From Sperchopsis tessellata (lineage: Eukaryota > Arthropoda > Insecta > Coleoptera > Hydrophilidae), in contig JAWQRN010000085.1 of the NCBI GenBank assembly GCA_033557685.1, forward strand, positions 1 to 40,138: a stretch of 40,138 bases of DNA. Reading direction: 5' to 3'. Both the position numbers and the translations under genes were made by a program. The notes under the pieces are model-generated. The model worked only from the letters and a program-made list of their open reading frames with translations. It was not told the DNA's origin and did no database searches. Shown here piece by piece: positions 1 through 12,239 of the stretch. Position 1 is the stretch's first letter. Each line of letters begins with the position of its first letter.

Positions 1-994
1 GGCAGATAAGCTGTTGCTTTCACCTCAGGAGTATTTCTGACAGTGATGGGTGGATTCCTGAAACGTCTTATTGACCGATCTAAATATACTTATCAATCCA
101 TGATTTGATCCATAAATACTAAGCTTGCTACTCCAGATGAGGCCATATTTTTGGTATTTAGCTCAGTTCCAACTTTCCTCCACACTTTACCTCTTCTGAC
201 GCAACTAAAAATATTTAATTTACTTTCATCAGTAAAAAACACCGTTTTCCAAAAGTTTTAGAAAAATCAATCCTTTTTTTCGAGTTTGTTCACTAATAAA
301 AGGTTTTCTTCGAGGCACTCTACCATTTTATCAATTTTTTTGTAAAACGCACCTTACGGTTTCAGGATTAATGTTCTAACTCTTCTGCTACCATATATGT
401 TATTTTAGGGTCATTTGCTTTTGGATTTTCGCGGATATTTTGTAATTCGAACCTTTCGTCTCTTTCTTTCAACACTTTAGAATATTATGTGTTTATAGAC
501 AATTTCACCAGTAAATTTATAATTGTTTTTTTTTACAATTGAATTTACGGTTGAAACTGCAAGTTTAACTGTTTTAGCAATTTCCCGATAAGATTTTTTT
601 ATTTTTATGCATGTTAGTAACAATTGTACGCACTTCAACTGAAGATTCCTTTCCTTTTGTTTGCATTTTTGTAAGATTGTTACGGAATGTACTAAAATAC
701 TGTTAAGTTACTTAGAATAGAACATTTTATGGTTACGAGGAGGAATTTCAGGGTTTCACTATGTATTAATAGGGGAATCCCAGAATTTGTGCAAATGTTT
801 GATGGCTTGTGATGTGAAAATTTTGTTTATATTTTCCTATTCTTACAATTTATGTTTATATGTATTTTTACAATTATAGTAATTATTAATAAAATAAACT
901 CATTTAAATTTACTTCGTTTAGTAATAATAAATTAAGTCCTTATATTGGTTTAAATTAATTTTATGTGAGTTCGAATACTTTTGTAACTGACTG
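1..994 (-). mobile_element. Tc1-like DNA transposon, right end present, runs off the window start
   Basis: The right end reads, in reverse complement, CAGTCAGTTACAAAAGTATT just inside a TA dinucleotide at 995-996. This is the classic Tc1 terminal inverted repeat bordered by a TA target site. A decayed transposase lies inside on the minus strand. The other terminus is outside the window. The element sits in the intron before the first visible aminopeptidase exon. Confidence 0.8.
119..666 (-). pseudogene. Tc1-like transposase remnant
   Basis: Reading the minus strand from the ATG at 666, the first residues are MQTKGKESSVEVRTIVTNMH, followed by a helix-turn-helix piece (SYREIAKTVKLAVSTVNSIV). 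Next come NPETVR-like and ARRKP-like stretches, then VFFTDESKLNIFSCVRRGKV, which contains the second-type catalytic aspartate (D at about 228-230). This order matches Tc1 transposases. Several frameshifts and in-frame stops break the reading frame. The family block with HGGGSVMVWGC is missing: KNMASSGVASLVFMD joins directly after the ELNTKN stretch, so about 19 codons are deleted. The DPKHT block and the C-terminus are absent. The protein cannot be functional. Any non-autonomous mobility would depend on its ends. Confidence 0.8.
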
Positions 995-1477
995 TATCTA
1001 CCTTCTGGGAACATTTATATTTCAAATGATCAAAATTTTTAAATTAAATAATAATTTAAACTACAAATCGCAATATGCTTCATTAGTATAGAACTAGGAA
1101 TTCTCAGTGATAGTACTCAGTGATTTATTTACCGGAAAACATAGAAGATACATAGAAGATATTAACCTTGAAGATCTTACATAGATAAATGTTTCCCTCG
1201 TAGTGAAAAATGTATATAACTAAATAAATGTTTTAGCATTATACAAAATGACTTTATGGATCCAATATACACAACTATGTACCTAATATTTATATAAAAA
1301 TAAATAAAATCGTACTTTTAACGTTATATCTAATGAGTTTACCAAATTTATATGTGCTTTGACACGAATGTTGATGATATGATAGAGGAATTCCATGAAA
1401 GGGTGTAGTATCTCAACAACTATGATGTCTAAACTACTAATTTGGAACTAGCAATAATAAAAGTAATATTATTTCAG

Positions 1478-1758
1478 GGCCGTTCCCGGTAAACTATGAT
1501 AAGAAAAACTGGAATATGTTGGCAGATTATCTTCTCAATAATGATGAAAGAACAAGAATTCCAGTAAACACAAGAGCCAAGTTGTTACACGACGCCTGGA
1601 ATTTAGCATATGCAGGAGATTTGTGCTTTGGCGTAGCTTTGAATATGACACTGTTTTTGAAGCACGAGAGAGAATATCTTGCTTGGGATCCCATATTTAC
1701 AATGATAGATCACATTGGAAGACACATTGACAGTTCCGAAGTTCATATAAAGTTCCAG
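1478..1758 (+). CDS. M1 aminopeptidase (APN-like) exon, ERAP1-like C-terminal domain, part 1
   Basis: An internal exon with acceptor ...TTATTTCAG before 1478 and donor GTAATA after 1758. It begins with two bases completing a codon and ends in phase 0. It encodes about 93 residues starting PFPVNYDKKNWNMLADYLL, with the (F/Y)xVNYD..NW signature that opens the helical C-terminal domain of M1 zinc aminopeptidases. It continues with TRAKLLHDAWNLAYAGDL and LKHEREYLAWDP, both family hallmarks. Such enzymes remove N-terminal residues from peptides, usually at the gut or other epithelial surface in insects. The zinc site (HEXXH) is not in this exon or the window, so specificity cannot be read. The exon reads cleanly with no stop or frameshift. 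The start is set by the splice site, not by the internal ATG at 1516. Confidence 0.9.
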
Positions 1759-2166
1759 GTAATATTTTCATGGTGTAAGTGTTTCTAGTCTCTATAATGT
1801 GTAAGCTTTATTTACTTGGCTCATGTGTGAGGTTCATTGTCTTCCGAATTTTTAGTTGATCTTGGAATACAATTCCTTACTTATTATAAAGTTTGCGAGC
1901 TCGTTTTAGGAATATTGTTGTAATACTCGTTAAACAAAAAATAAAACAGAGCTGCGATATAAGTATTTAAATTATTACAAAAAAGCTTAATGTTCTAAGT
2001 ATAGTAGGTTTCGTGGTTATTTTTCATATTAAAACCACAATAGTTTTCGTAAGTTTCATTGTAATACATTCTATTAATCGACATAATTGAATTTACAACT
2101 TTGTTATTCTGAACAGCGTAGGTATTTCTGTACTGCATATAATAAGCATTAATTTATGATTTACAG

Positions 2167-2366
2167 ACTTATGTGCGTCTTTTATTGACACCTCTCTATG
2201 AAGAACTAGGCAATGAACCGCAAGAAGGAGAAAGTGAGGGTAGAGCTCATTTGAGAAGCTCTTCTAAAGTATTTTTGTGTCAAGCTGGTTACAAACCATG
2301 TATAGAAGAAGCTCAAGCTGCCTTCAAGAAGTGGATGGAAAGTGATAGTCCTGATGACGGAAACCC
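2167..2366 (+). CDS. M1 aminopeptidase exon, C-terminal domain, part 2
   Basis: Acceptor ...GATTTACAG precedes 2167, and donor GTAAGA starts at 2367. The exon starts in phase 0, directly continuing the previous exon, and ends with two bases (CC) of a proline codon completed by the next exon. It encodes about 66 residues beginning TYVRLLLTPLYEELG. It then has the family's cysteine-bearing stretch FLCQAGYKPCIEEAQAAFKK followed by W. In M1 enzymes this region ends in a helix with ..C..EA...F..W and carries conserved cysteines that can pair with cysteines in the following exon. The open frame runs one codon beyond the donor, but the phase match with the next exon supports the GTAAGA splice. It is separated from the preceding exon by a 408-bp intron holding nothing recognisable. 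Confidence 0.9.
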
Positions 2367-3450
2367 GTAAGATTACTATTTTATTGTGTTATAAATATAA
2401 CTATTACTACTAAAACTGTGTATTTTAAATCTGTTTATAGTACATGGTTAGAAAGGTTTATTTGATAAATATAGGACACTAATTACATTTAATTCAATTA
2501 CTGACGTAATAAATCTAGGGTTTTGAATTTAGGTTTCTATAATGTATCCTAAATGCTAAAAAGAATAAAAGTATTATGTTATACACTGTGATCCTAGTAG
2601 GTTTGTATTGGCTTATGTCAAATACATAGCAAAATGTAATATTTTATTTGTAAACACTATTAAACCTACATTTTAAATCAAATAAGGAAATATTGAAATT
2701 ATTCAATAAATTTAAACTATAAAATAAAATGTAATTACCCTTAGCTTACACAAAATTGTAGCCTTCAGCAATTCTCCTGGAATTAGTTGGTATACGATGT
2801 AACAGTGCCGATCCCAATTCGACATACACCATAAATTCAAAATTATAAATTTGCCTATCATACACGGGCAAAATATGTCACAATATTAACAATATAATAG
2901 TAGAAGAGATTTAAAAAATTTGTTTTAGTAATACGCAAATACATAGTAGCCCAAAACTCAGTTTACAGTTTGAAAGTATTGTAAATTAACTTTAATATTT
3001 TCTTTTTATTTATAGCGAAAACTTGAAAAACCCATGATGGTAAAAATTCACTTCTGAACAATATACTGCAGTTGTACAAAATAATTTCTAAAATAGCAGA
3101 TTTGTTAATTATTATTATTTCTGGAATACTACCATCATAATAAATGATTTATCACTAAATTGAATTTCTACAGCAATGTTCATTCCATTTAGAGAAAAAT
3201 CATCGTGAAGGCTGGACGGTTGAGTTGCAATAATCGATCTGTTATTTTCGTAATAAAATTATAAAACTTTACTACGTTGCTCAATTGTAAGTTTTCCATC
3301 ATATTGTATAATAATTAATAAAAGCATACAAATCGACAGGATTGACAGACTCATACAATTCATATCATAAACATAAAACTTCAATTTTTTAAATCACTAT
3401 TATCAGTATAACTGCCTCTACAGTGCGTTTTAGTTAACACTTAACACGTA

Positions 3451-5265
3451 TAGGCTGATTCACTATATTTTGCCCCTCCCGCTCCTTTACTTTTTTATTA
3501 TAAGAGTTATAAAAAAAGTTAAACAAAAAAGTTGTAGGGTTTCACTAATATTCTTCTTAAAAACTAACAAATAAACAACTGGCTGCATAGGTCACGTGAT
3601 ATAGGAATAGAGACAATTTTCTTTTAGATCCTTTCTTCTAAAGAAAATACGTAGCACCACATTTTGTAACAGTATGAGAGTTTATAAACTTTAAAAATTG
3701 TTCAGAATGGCCATTATTTAAAGCACAAAGTTCATATCTTCGTAAATGTAATAGACTTCCACGGTTATTATCTGTACGAACATTCATTCATATCTTCTTA
3801 AATTTTGTAGGCAGTTTGAAATAGCGTTATTGTTGTCCTAGTTTAATTCATAATTTTTTTCCATAATATTAATTTTAATAGTTTCAAGACTTTGATCAAA
3901 ATTATTATTAACATTGTCCTTTAAAATTCCCACAACGATACATCCGATATATCGGAGTTATTTGGTGGCCATGGAATGAGTCCGCCATTACCAATCCAAA
4001 CGTCATGTTGACCATTTAAATGCTCCCGAACCTCCAAAATATTATGTGGGGCGCTCCGTCCTGTTGCCAAATTATGTGATGAAGATCCTCAGAAGAAAAT
4101 TGTTGATCCAAAAGTTGTCCTACCTCTGGAAGAATTATTTCTAGATATGTTACCCGTGTTAAGTTATAATAAAAAACTAAAGGTCCTACAATTTTATTTC
4201 TGAAAATACCACACCAAACTTTAATAGATTTTCTACCGGACTTTTTATTTGGAACAACTGTTCTTTTTCGTTGATTTTTGTTATCTCACGAACCTCTATT
4301 TTTTTTACTAAAAATACCTTCTATTATGGTTTTGGTCCAGTCTTTGTAAAATTTGCTGGCAATATTCCAATCTTTTCCGCATTTGATTTTCTGAAAGCTA
4401 CTGAACCGGTAATAATTTGTAAAGCCTATATTCATTTTTTAACGTTCTTTGAATTCTTGAATAACTTTTTTGAGTGATGCAGCTCGTTCACTAGTTTCAG
4501 CATTTTTTAAAACAAATTATTTACATGGTCAAACATCTCAAAATGGGAGGCTTTGTTTTAAAGTAACTTTAAAATTAATTTTAGTCTTATTCTTTATATG
4601 AGTAAATTGTATCATAGTTCACCTTCAAAATGAATCAAATTCTGAAGATCTTCATTCTCGTTTGCTCTAGTGATACGTTTTTTTCATTTAAGACTGTTAA
4701 TATCTTTCAAATTTTTATAAGTATTCAAAAATGCGTTTTCACTAGGAGCTCGGCGATTTGGGTATAATGCTATATACTCTTTTCTTGCAGCATTTTTAAT
4801 TTTATTGTTTTTTAAATAAATATAACATATTTCAAACTTTCTGGCTCCTATGCAAACCATTTTGATGAAATAATACTAACATATGTCAAACAACAACAAT
4901 GGTAATACAGAAGCAATGTTGTCATAGATCATTAGCCAAAACCTACTGCACTTTTTTCAGTAACAAGCTTTAAAATATTGCATATTTAGAGCATTTTCAA
5001 GGCCCAATATGTCAAAAACAATTACAGCTAAACCTATCAACCCATATATATTTTAAATTAAAAGAAAAAGGATCTAAAAGAAAATGTAAAAATATACAGG
5101 CTGTTCCATTTAAAAAATCACCTGACATATGCAGGCAATCGTTTTTTAGTAATAATCAAATAAATATGACAAATGAAACCCTTCAACTTTTGAATTTAAC
5201 TTTTTTTATAGCTCTTCTAACAAAAGAGTTTGGGAGGGGGATTCAAAATATAGTGAATTACTCTG
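3451..5265 (-). mobile_element. Mariner/IS630-type transposon with long terminal inverted repeats
   Basis: The element lies in the intron between 2367 and 5376. The left end (TAGGCTGATTCACTATATTT from 3451) and right end (reverse complement CAGAGTAATTCACTATATTT from 5265) are inverted copies bordered by TA at 3449-3450 and 5266-5267. The repeats continue inward with indels for about 200 bases. Shared blocks include the ATAAAAAAAGTTAAA stretch, GGGTTTCA, CTGCATA.GTCA.GTGAT and TTTTCTTTTAGATCCTTT. A decayed transposase lies between them on the minus strand. TA duplications and the transposase type place it in the Tc1/mariner/IS630 superfamily. Confidence 0.8.
3670..4860 (-). pseudogene. Mariner/IS630-type transposase remnant
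   Basis: From the ATG at 4860 the minus strand reads MVCIGARKFEICYIYLKNNK, then YIALYPNRRAPSENAF. This is the N-terminal helix-turn-helix typical of insect transposases that begin with a 'Y(P)xRxxP' module (DUF4817-like). Downstream are VWCGIFRNKIVGPLVFY, then WQQDGAPHNILEVREHL (family WQQDGAPPH, a catalytic D) and IGNGGLIPWPPNNSDISD (family IEWPPRSPDL.PLD). The C-terminal arginine-rich helix is weakly visible near 3700-3800. Multiple stops and frameshifts interrupt the frame, and the PPHY and SPDLTPLD boxes are eroded, so this is an inactive copy. Open frames on the opposite strand here (for example 4271-4477) are shadows. Confidence 0.75.
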
Positions 5266-5376
5266 TACCACTATAATATCTTTAATTATGTTGCAGATCG
5301 AAATATTTTCTTAAGTACAAAGCTGTAGAATTTTTACATGAATTTACGTTTTGTAACATTTGCTTTATTGTTGCAG

Positions 5377-5691
5377 GGTAGCAAATCAATACATTTGCCC
5401 AGTATTTAAGTGGGGAACGAAACATGAGTGGGAATTTGGACTACAAAGAGTTATCAATTTTCCAACCAGTCGAAAACCAAATGAACGCACTTATCTATTA
5501 AAGACACTAGCTGGTTGCCCAATTGATTCTTGGAAGATCCAAAGGCTTCTCAACATCACTGTTTTGGAAGAAAATGGAAACTTCACCGACAATGATATCT
5601 ATTTAATCTTCAGTATGCTTACTGGTGGAGCTAGCGGATATACTACATTATTCCACTTTTTAGAAGAGCACTGGGATATTATTAAAGTCAG
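5377..5691 (+). CDS. M1 aminopeptidase exon, C-terminal domain, part 3
   Basis: Acceptor ...TTGTTGCAG precedes 5377 and donor GTAAGA follows 5691. The first base completes the proline codon of the previous exon, and the last two bases (AG) begin an arginine codon completed at 28569. It encodes about 105 residues: VANQYICPVFKWGTKHEWEF then GLQRVINFP, matching the family pattern V.C.A...G....W.F...R. It continues with LLKTLAGCP (family LL.ALGC), W..QR.L..T, and FHFLEEHWDIIK (family FDFL..NWD.I). The two cysteines (ICP and GCP) are at positions conserved in the family. The frame is intact. The open frame extends upstream into the intron to an ATG at 5360, but that is not coding. The donor leads into a very long intron. 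Confidence 0.92.
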
Positions 5692-8600
5692 GTAAGATAC
5701 ATTTATTTTAATCTTAGAAGCTGGAAAAAATCTGAATGTAAGAAATATTTCATTCAACATAGGCGATAATTGTAATGTATATGAAGAATATTTTTGAACA
5801 AAATATTGTTATTATTATTATCTCGTTTATCTATACAGGATCAGTGATGGAACATGCTCGTCAATATTGTTAGTAATTACTAGGGATATAAAAAAGTACA
5901 AATTAGTAATTTGGTTTCAAATTTTGAGCTTATTAGAATGATGTGAAACAATTTCATCTGTGTTGCCAAACCGGAGATATTTAAAAAAAAAACTGAATAC
6001 TTCTCAATTTTTCACATAAAGATAATTCCGTTATAATTTTCAATAGATTAAAGTTGCTATATATTTTTATTTTATGTCCAATAACTTTGAAGACAATTTC
6101 TTAACAATTATTTTTTTGCACTTATAACACAAAGTTACATTTTTTAAGTAGACTAATAGTTGAATTTTACGTCATTAAATACACACACACACGATATACT
6201 TATTAATAAGAAATCTTCAACAACCGCATAGGAGTAATGCATATGGTAAGTTTTTAATATTTGCTGGAAATGAAATCGTAGAAAAATATCACACAACATA
6301 ACTATATCTATCTGAATACCAATGTACGTACTGAAGTTGATTACAAAATATAGTTGAAGTATTGAACGGAAAATACCTGTATATTTTTATGGAGGGTGAT
6401 TTAAATTGTAACTCTGACAATACAAAATAAGTGTTAATTTCATTATACAAAATACTTGTCCCTAATACATTTTAATTTTAGATTTAATTTTTAAATAATA
6501 ACAAATGATAAAAAATATAATATTTTCTGGCCAAAATTAGTATATCGCATTTTATTTAAAGCTTTAGTTTTCAATAAAAACAAAAAAAAAATCGACCTGA
6601 ATTTGGTTAATAAATGAAATATGACATTAGTTACTTGCATCACTATACTTATTCACTTGTCACATTATTTTAATAAATTCAAAAACGAAAGCCAATTTGC
6701 CATAATTTATAGTTTTCTGTATCTCTAATAATAAACAAGAAAATTAATTGCGAAATTAGTCATTTACAAATAGTTTGCCGTTCTGCAGTCCCTCCTTTTA
6801 GTATGTGTTCTCTATAGTTATTTTTATCTCTTGGATTGCCATTATGAATCCTGCTGTCCAGTCATACAGATATTTTTGTTTTAACTAAGTGTTTTTATTT
6901 TGGTTATTAATTGTGATTGGTCAAAGGTCTTAAAATTAGAATTTGTTATGTACAAACATAAGTATGATTATTTATTTGATTGTAGACTATTTAGTGATTT
7001 TCTACTAAACATTATTTTTTTATTAAGTATTATATTATTCATAAGAAAACCGTCTGTTCCTATAATCGAATATTAGATATACTGAAAACTTTGCTATTAG
7101 GAATGTATAAATGTAAATTGAAAGTACACTTTTCCATTGAAGAACAAAACATATTATACACGAAAAGTCACACGTATTCGACTATTTCGTAAAAAGGTTT
7201 GATATAATCGCACTTGCTAATAACGGTAAATCTATATATTTTAAATAAATTATCCTTGTATATACTTTAAAATTATAACATCGAAATCAACCATATGTTC
7301 TCTTTCTTCATACCACACCCCATCCCGTACATATAAAAGTTGTTTTGTAAATTTGTGTTGATCGAATTTATCCAAAACTCACTGGTATCTCGAAATTAAA
7401 GCTAGAGCTTATATGAATTTGTATCTTTACAGCTCAATCCGTTTATACACTTGAGGCAACAAACATATGTTAAGGGAGACCGGGGCTCGTAAATAATGCT
7501 AGAAGTTATACATTTACGTCTGCATAGCTCAAAGCATTTGGGCACTAGTGAGGAATACGAATAGACAGAAAATACCACTTACTGTTGATCGACTTTATCC
7601 AAAATTCATAGGGAATTTATAAGTAATTCTAAAAGCTTATATACTAAATTATTTACTACGTAAAAAAGTAAAATGAGTTTTCATCTCTTTGGGGAGCATA
7701 GAGTCTTTAGCGTATATTTACATTTATCTTTCATTACTTACTTACTAAGCATCTTTTCTCTGCATGGTCTTGACAGTAGGTCTCTCTTGTCCATCATCGA
7801 TTGCATTGAATATATTTTCTTCTAAAGGTTTATTACAAATAACTGATTGGCCAATTAGAATATACTTAACTTGTACAAATTATTAAATTTAAGTTTCCAG
7901 ATCGAAAAAAGTTTCAATTTTGGACAAATATAAAAATAAAAATTCCTACTTAATGACAAATTTAAAATAATAAAATCAATATTTTTATTTATCTCACAAC
8001 ATTATTATGCAGTAAATTTCAATTTAGTGATTATGTCGTTAATCCTAGTTTGCATTAGATTACAAATAAGGATTTTTTTATATACTGAGTGTAAATTCGG
8101 CAATTTTTCGTGTAAGACACTTATCCAACTTATTATTATTATTTAAATAACTCAATTAAACTTATTCAGATATCTAACCAGCATTATATCGCGCGTATTT
8201 TAGCAACTACTAACATTATCAATGGCCTAATTGCAACACACTAGGGACAAATTGGCCTTCAGCACAGATTTTAGTGGAGATTAGTTATAAAGCCATATTT
8301 AAAACGAAATAGATGTCACCGGAAAGGTTTATTGTCGATAATTTCAATTTGAATTAGAAAGTTAAGTCGAATTAAAACTAAATTGGTTAACAGATTTTGT
8401 GAAGCCCTATGAAATGTTTTGTGCATGGCCTACTATACTTAAAATTCAGCCTTTTAAGGCTGTGTAGTAAAATAATTCTAATTTTAGATAATTTTTCATT
8501 TCGAGACCATTTGGCATGCTGGGCAAGTTTTTTTTTTGATAAACGACGTATTTTTATTTTTTAGAGAATATGTAAGTTGAAAACTGTTTAAAAACAAAGT

Positions 8601-9299
8601 TTGGAGTTCATGTCGTATTCCTCAAAATTGTGAAAATTGTAATTTAATATCGTATTTACCTTCATACATATATGAGCTCTTATGGAAACTATTATTGAAA
8701 GCCCACCGTTATGCCACTGAACACTGTATCTAAAGTTGGTAAAGTGTACAAAATGCTGAAAAATGTATAATGCTGTATAGACGAAAATGTAATACAATTG
8801 AGTACACTGCTTTGTCTAATTTCGTGTGTTTAGTTGCCTATACGCCAGTGTAATATTATGAAACATCTAGTATTAAATTAATTAATATTACATGTTACAT
8901 ACAAATTCGTTAAGCTTGCTAGTTCACTATTTCATTCCGAGATACATACCAATACTAATAATTAAACAGACTCACATATGTTATTACTCAATGAGTATCT
9001 TATTCCTATTATTTTATTTATAAATTTTACAAAATACGCAAACTAAAACTATAATCACATTTATTAAATATTTCGTTAAATATGTTATTCAAGTTCATAA
9101 CACATAATGCCGCACATTTTCGAACGTCTGAATATGTTCAGTAATGGAAATGTTGATGTTGCTAGTAAATATTGTCGACGGTTTCCTAACCGCAACGTAT
9201 CGGATTCATTTTGTATCATTTAAATAGTCAATAAATACAATCAATAGACATTTGTCTTTCGTTAATACGTTTTGTAAGGATTTGTATGCGTAAGATTCA
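5692..9299. other. Large-intron segment with no recognisable gene
   Basis: This is AT-rich intronic DNA. I see a short (CA)n run near 6179-6192, poly-T and poly-A runs, and a diverged direct repeat of about 65 bases (7358-7420 and 7583-7650) sharing GTTGATCGA.TTTATCCAAA. A GACCGGGG-containing patch near 7475-7560 looks like a dispersed repeat but I cannot classify it. Open frames here, such as 8588-8797 on the minus strand, are low-complexity and unsupported. Confidence 0.6.
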
Positions 9300-9395
9300 A
9301 ACATCTGTATATCTCCATCCCATGAAAATTGAACGTTTTTACTCGCAATAGTCCACCCTTTCCTAAAATATTAATATTCCTCCTGAAACGCCCTG
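9300..9395 (-). repeat. Possible end of a TA-flanked MITE or mariner-type element
   Basis: In reverse complement the segment starts CAGGGCGTTTCAGGAGGAAT immediately after a TA (9396-9397). Ends of the form TA-CAGGG(C/T)GTTTC are common in insect mariner-type and MITE elements. No partner inverted end was found, so this would be a solitary terminus. It could be coincidence. Confidence 0.35.
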
Positions 9396-10309
9396 TATGT
9401 ATAATGTTAATAATACAAATTTAAGTATGTAAGTGCGAAGTTTTACCGAAATGTGTCTTTGTATCTGTTCTTAACGTTAGTATAGGATATCAAATAATTA
9501 ATCTACGAATGCAATGAACTTAACTACTATAATAGTTAATATTGACGGAATTTGAATGTACTTTACCGTGTGTACTGCATGCAAAACAGAATGTGGAATA
9601 TTTGTAAACATATGATTTTTCAAAGCTTTGTTAAAAACGAGTTATATTTCATTTTTCTAAGCTCGTTTATTTCCAGCTAGCAGGGTCAAAACTTGGGGAA
9701 AGCCAGTAGTTATGATTTAACATACTCGACATAAACAGACAATTTGTTGTTAAGATAACATTGGGTCAAAGTGGATAAAATTGTAACACGACGGCTAAAA
9801 CTTCCAATAAATGATTTAGTCTGCTTTTTAAACAGCCCTTTACTAAGTCTGGTAACAGTAATTGCTCGTTATTAATTTATAAAAGATATGTTAAATTGAT
9901 AAGATAATATTAAGTAAAATTGTTAATGTCTCAGATCATAATAATATTATAATGCGGTGTAATTAGTTACTTGTAAATGTATAATTTTCTAAGACTATAA
10001 AACAAAGTAAAACAACTGGTTTAAAAATTATATCCATACTGCAAATAAGATAAAAATAAATATAAGATAATTTAAATTATCATTATCTTTAAGAATAATA
10101 ACGTTGTGAGTGAGTTACATTGCTTTTCCAATAGATATCTGTAAACAAATATTATGTAATAATTCGAGAGTTTAATTCCAATTGTTTGATCCTAACATTG
10201 TTTAGCTTTTTAAAACCATGAAAAAATAGCTGGGTATTAGTTACATGAGATTCGCGTAAAAAGGTGAAAGTATCTGCACTTCATGATTTGTTATTAAAAC
10301 TATTAGTTG
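9396..10309. other. Large-intron segment, nothing recognised
   Basis: AT-rich DNA without coding signatures, tandem arrays or transposon ends that I can identify. Confidence 0.5.
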
Positions 10310-11299
10310 TGTTCCGAGTAAGCGCCTCGCAGTAATATAAAAATATCATTTCTAACCTTGATCTGGAACCTATACTTACTAGTCACCTGATCCTACTACT
10401 TGTGCAGGATCCTCACATATATCACTAAGTTCTCTTAGACTTAATAGATTCACTAAGCATCAGTTTCACTCTGTTAAAGTTACCTTCGGAGTTATATTTT
10501 CCCAGTCGATCTACTTTTTTATTGCCATCTATTCTCTCATGCTCCGGTATCCATACCGGTCTGTCCTAGATATTACAATTCATTAGTGCTGTTACTGTCA
10601 GAATATATCACTACTTCTTGGTTTACCTCCCTCGTACCTTGTATGATAGCATACACATCAACCTGCAGCGCAGTGGCTATCCTCTTATCAGAAGAACTCC
10701 AAAAATTTTAAGTTTTTGGCACCACATTCCTGCTCCAAACCTACCACATCGTGATTTATAGTTGTCAACATTCCACTGTGCACTGAATTTCTTTACATCC
10801 AGTCATCAGATATCATAAGCTTAGCTGCTTTGAGCTCAAGACTTTCGCTTACCAGATCGTCATCCTCTTTCCAACTTGTGAACATCCACAGAACTGCTAC
10901 ATGTAGTTGTAACACTGATAATGCAGCCTCAATATTAATGTACACTAATAGTAATGATAGATTCAACAATCGTTCCAATGCTTTCATAAATTACTCGCCA
11001 TTCTACCTATTAGACAGGTCGTCAGTTGAATAGTGTAACTCGTGTTCTAGTAAAACTTGGCTCACATCGCCAGAGTGCTGAAGATGATTAGTAGTCTCAC
11101 CATTGCCATTTATATCCTACGTATGGCCCTTGGAGAGGAACTTCTTCCTACAAATTGCGCAATGCGTCAATATTCCATTGGCTTTGGTGATCCTATGCTC
11201 TAATTGTGTTTCTATTTCAATATCTGGTGGAGTTTCGTCCAAAGGTACGTGACGTTCGTTATATATCATCCGTTTTACTAATCTCAGCCTTTCAGTCAT
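10310..11299 (-). pseudogene. I/R1-type LINE remnant: end of the reverse transcriptase region and RNase H domain
   Basis: Reading the minus strand, the 11299-11117 frame ends with EHRITKANGILTHCAICRKK. This resembles the post-RT segment of I/R1/Jockey-type LINEs, where R..KA.GAL..CRR precedes the intermediate region. About 300 bases downstream, MKALERLLNLSLLLVYINIE matches the ALE.LL.LPPL.I.I..EA motif leading into the RNase H domain. Near 10680-10500, VDVYAI, SDS and VWIPEHERIDGNKKVDRLGK match the RNase H core (AE.YAI, SDSQA, VW.PGH..I.GNE.AD.LA). The glutamate, an aspartate and the histidine positions are partly altered, and frames are broken. The 3' end is near 10310. This is a 5'-truncated dead copy in the large intron, more GC-rich than its surroundings. 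Confidence 0.65.
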
Positions 11300-12239
11300 T
11301 GCTGGGCGCAGTTCGCCAATTTTAACAAATCTGGTAGAAAACTTTCTCCATCTACCGTTCTTAGGGCTTCATTGAACTCCATTGTTTATACGGACACCAC
11401 CTTCCAAGCTGTCACTTTTAGTGTTCTTAGCTCTATTGACCACCCTCCCAAGATCTCACCCTAGGCTTGTTATTTCTACAATCCACCATTGGGTCTTACG
11501 CTTAAATTTAAATGTTAAATAAAGAAGCAATCTATTTCGATAGTATACACAAATGACACATAAAATATTTAATATTACATTAATGAAGGATGTATGGATT
11601 ATTACAAACAAATATAGATAATGATTTGTGCTAAGAATATGTAGCAAAAGATATATACTATGCCTAGATCGGCTCATTAAGAACATTTAAATGCGCATAC
11701 ATAAATATAACATAAATATAACAGAAATAAAGAAACGAATGTGAAATAAAGTATGATTATCAAGAAAGATTTTAATAATACTCAATATTTCATTCACATA
11801 AGCTAATATATTTATGGAATGATTGATGTTATTGATTTTAGTATTTATTTAAATCTTTTTAAAAAATATCGGAAATTACTAACATAACTTCGAAAATGTT
11901 TTATCTGTTTTTAAAATATTTAATGAAATGGCAAACCTCAACCAATATGTGGTTAATTACCAAACAATGAACAATAGCACGTTTTGAATTGTTATTTATA
12001 ATTACCTTGTTATTTCATGCTATTTATAAAACAAAAGTAGGTACTTAATACCATTTTCATTTGCAACAAATCCTATTATAGTTTGGTTAGTAGGTATACG
12101 TATTCAAGCTTATTATTATTATTATTGCAATTGCAATTAGTTTTTCAAATACAGGTGTGTATTAATAATATTACTGTAGCGTAAGCGGGTGAATATTTCC
12201 TTTAATATCAATTTATAATGATCTGTTCATAAATACCTT
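11300..12239. other. Intronic AT-rich segment, probably the decayed upstream part of the LINE at its left edge
   Basis: The first about 160 bases keep the moderate GC of the LINE fragment, but I cannot align them to a domain. The rest is AT-rich with a short (TTA)n run at about 12112-12126. No gene seen. Confidence 0.4.

Noticed and set aside
1..118. A second Tc1 N-terminal piece (DRSIRRFRNPPITVRNTPEV) after the first transposase relic
   Set aside because: It may be another Tc1 copy fused to the first, but the match is too short and the window ends, so no separate feature is claimed.
1516..1788. Starting the aminopeptidase segment at the ATG at 1516, or ending it at 1788
   Set aside because: Coding similarity begins upstream at the acceptor (1478) and stops at the GT donor (1759). 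Residues past FQ are intronic.
4271..4477. Plus-strand frame of 68 residues
   Set aside because: It is the antisense shadow of the mariner-type transposase relic on the minus strand.
8588..8797. 69-residue minus-strand frame
   Set aside because: Low-complexity AT-derived translation with no motif, splice context or repeat association.
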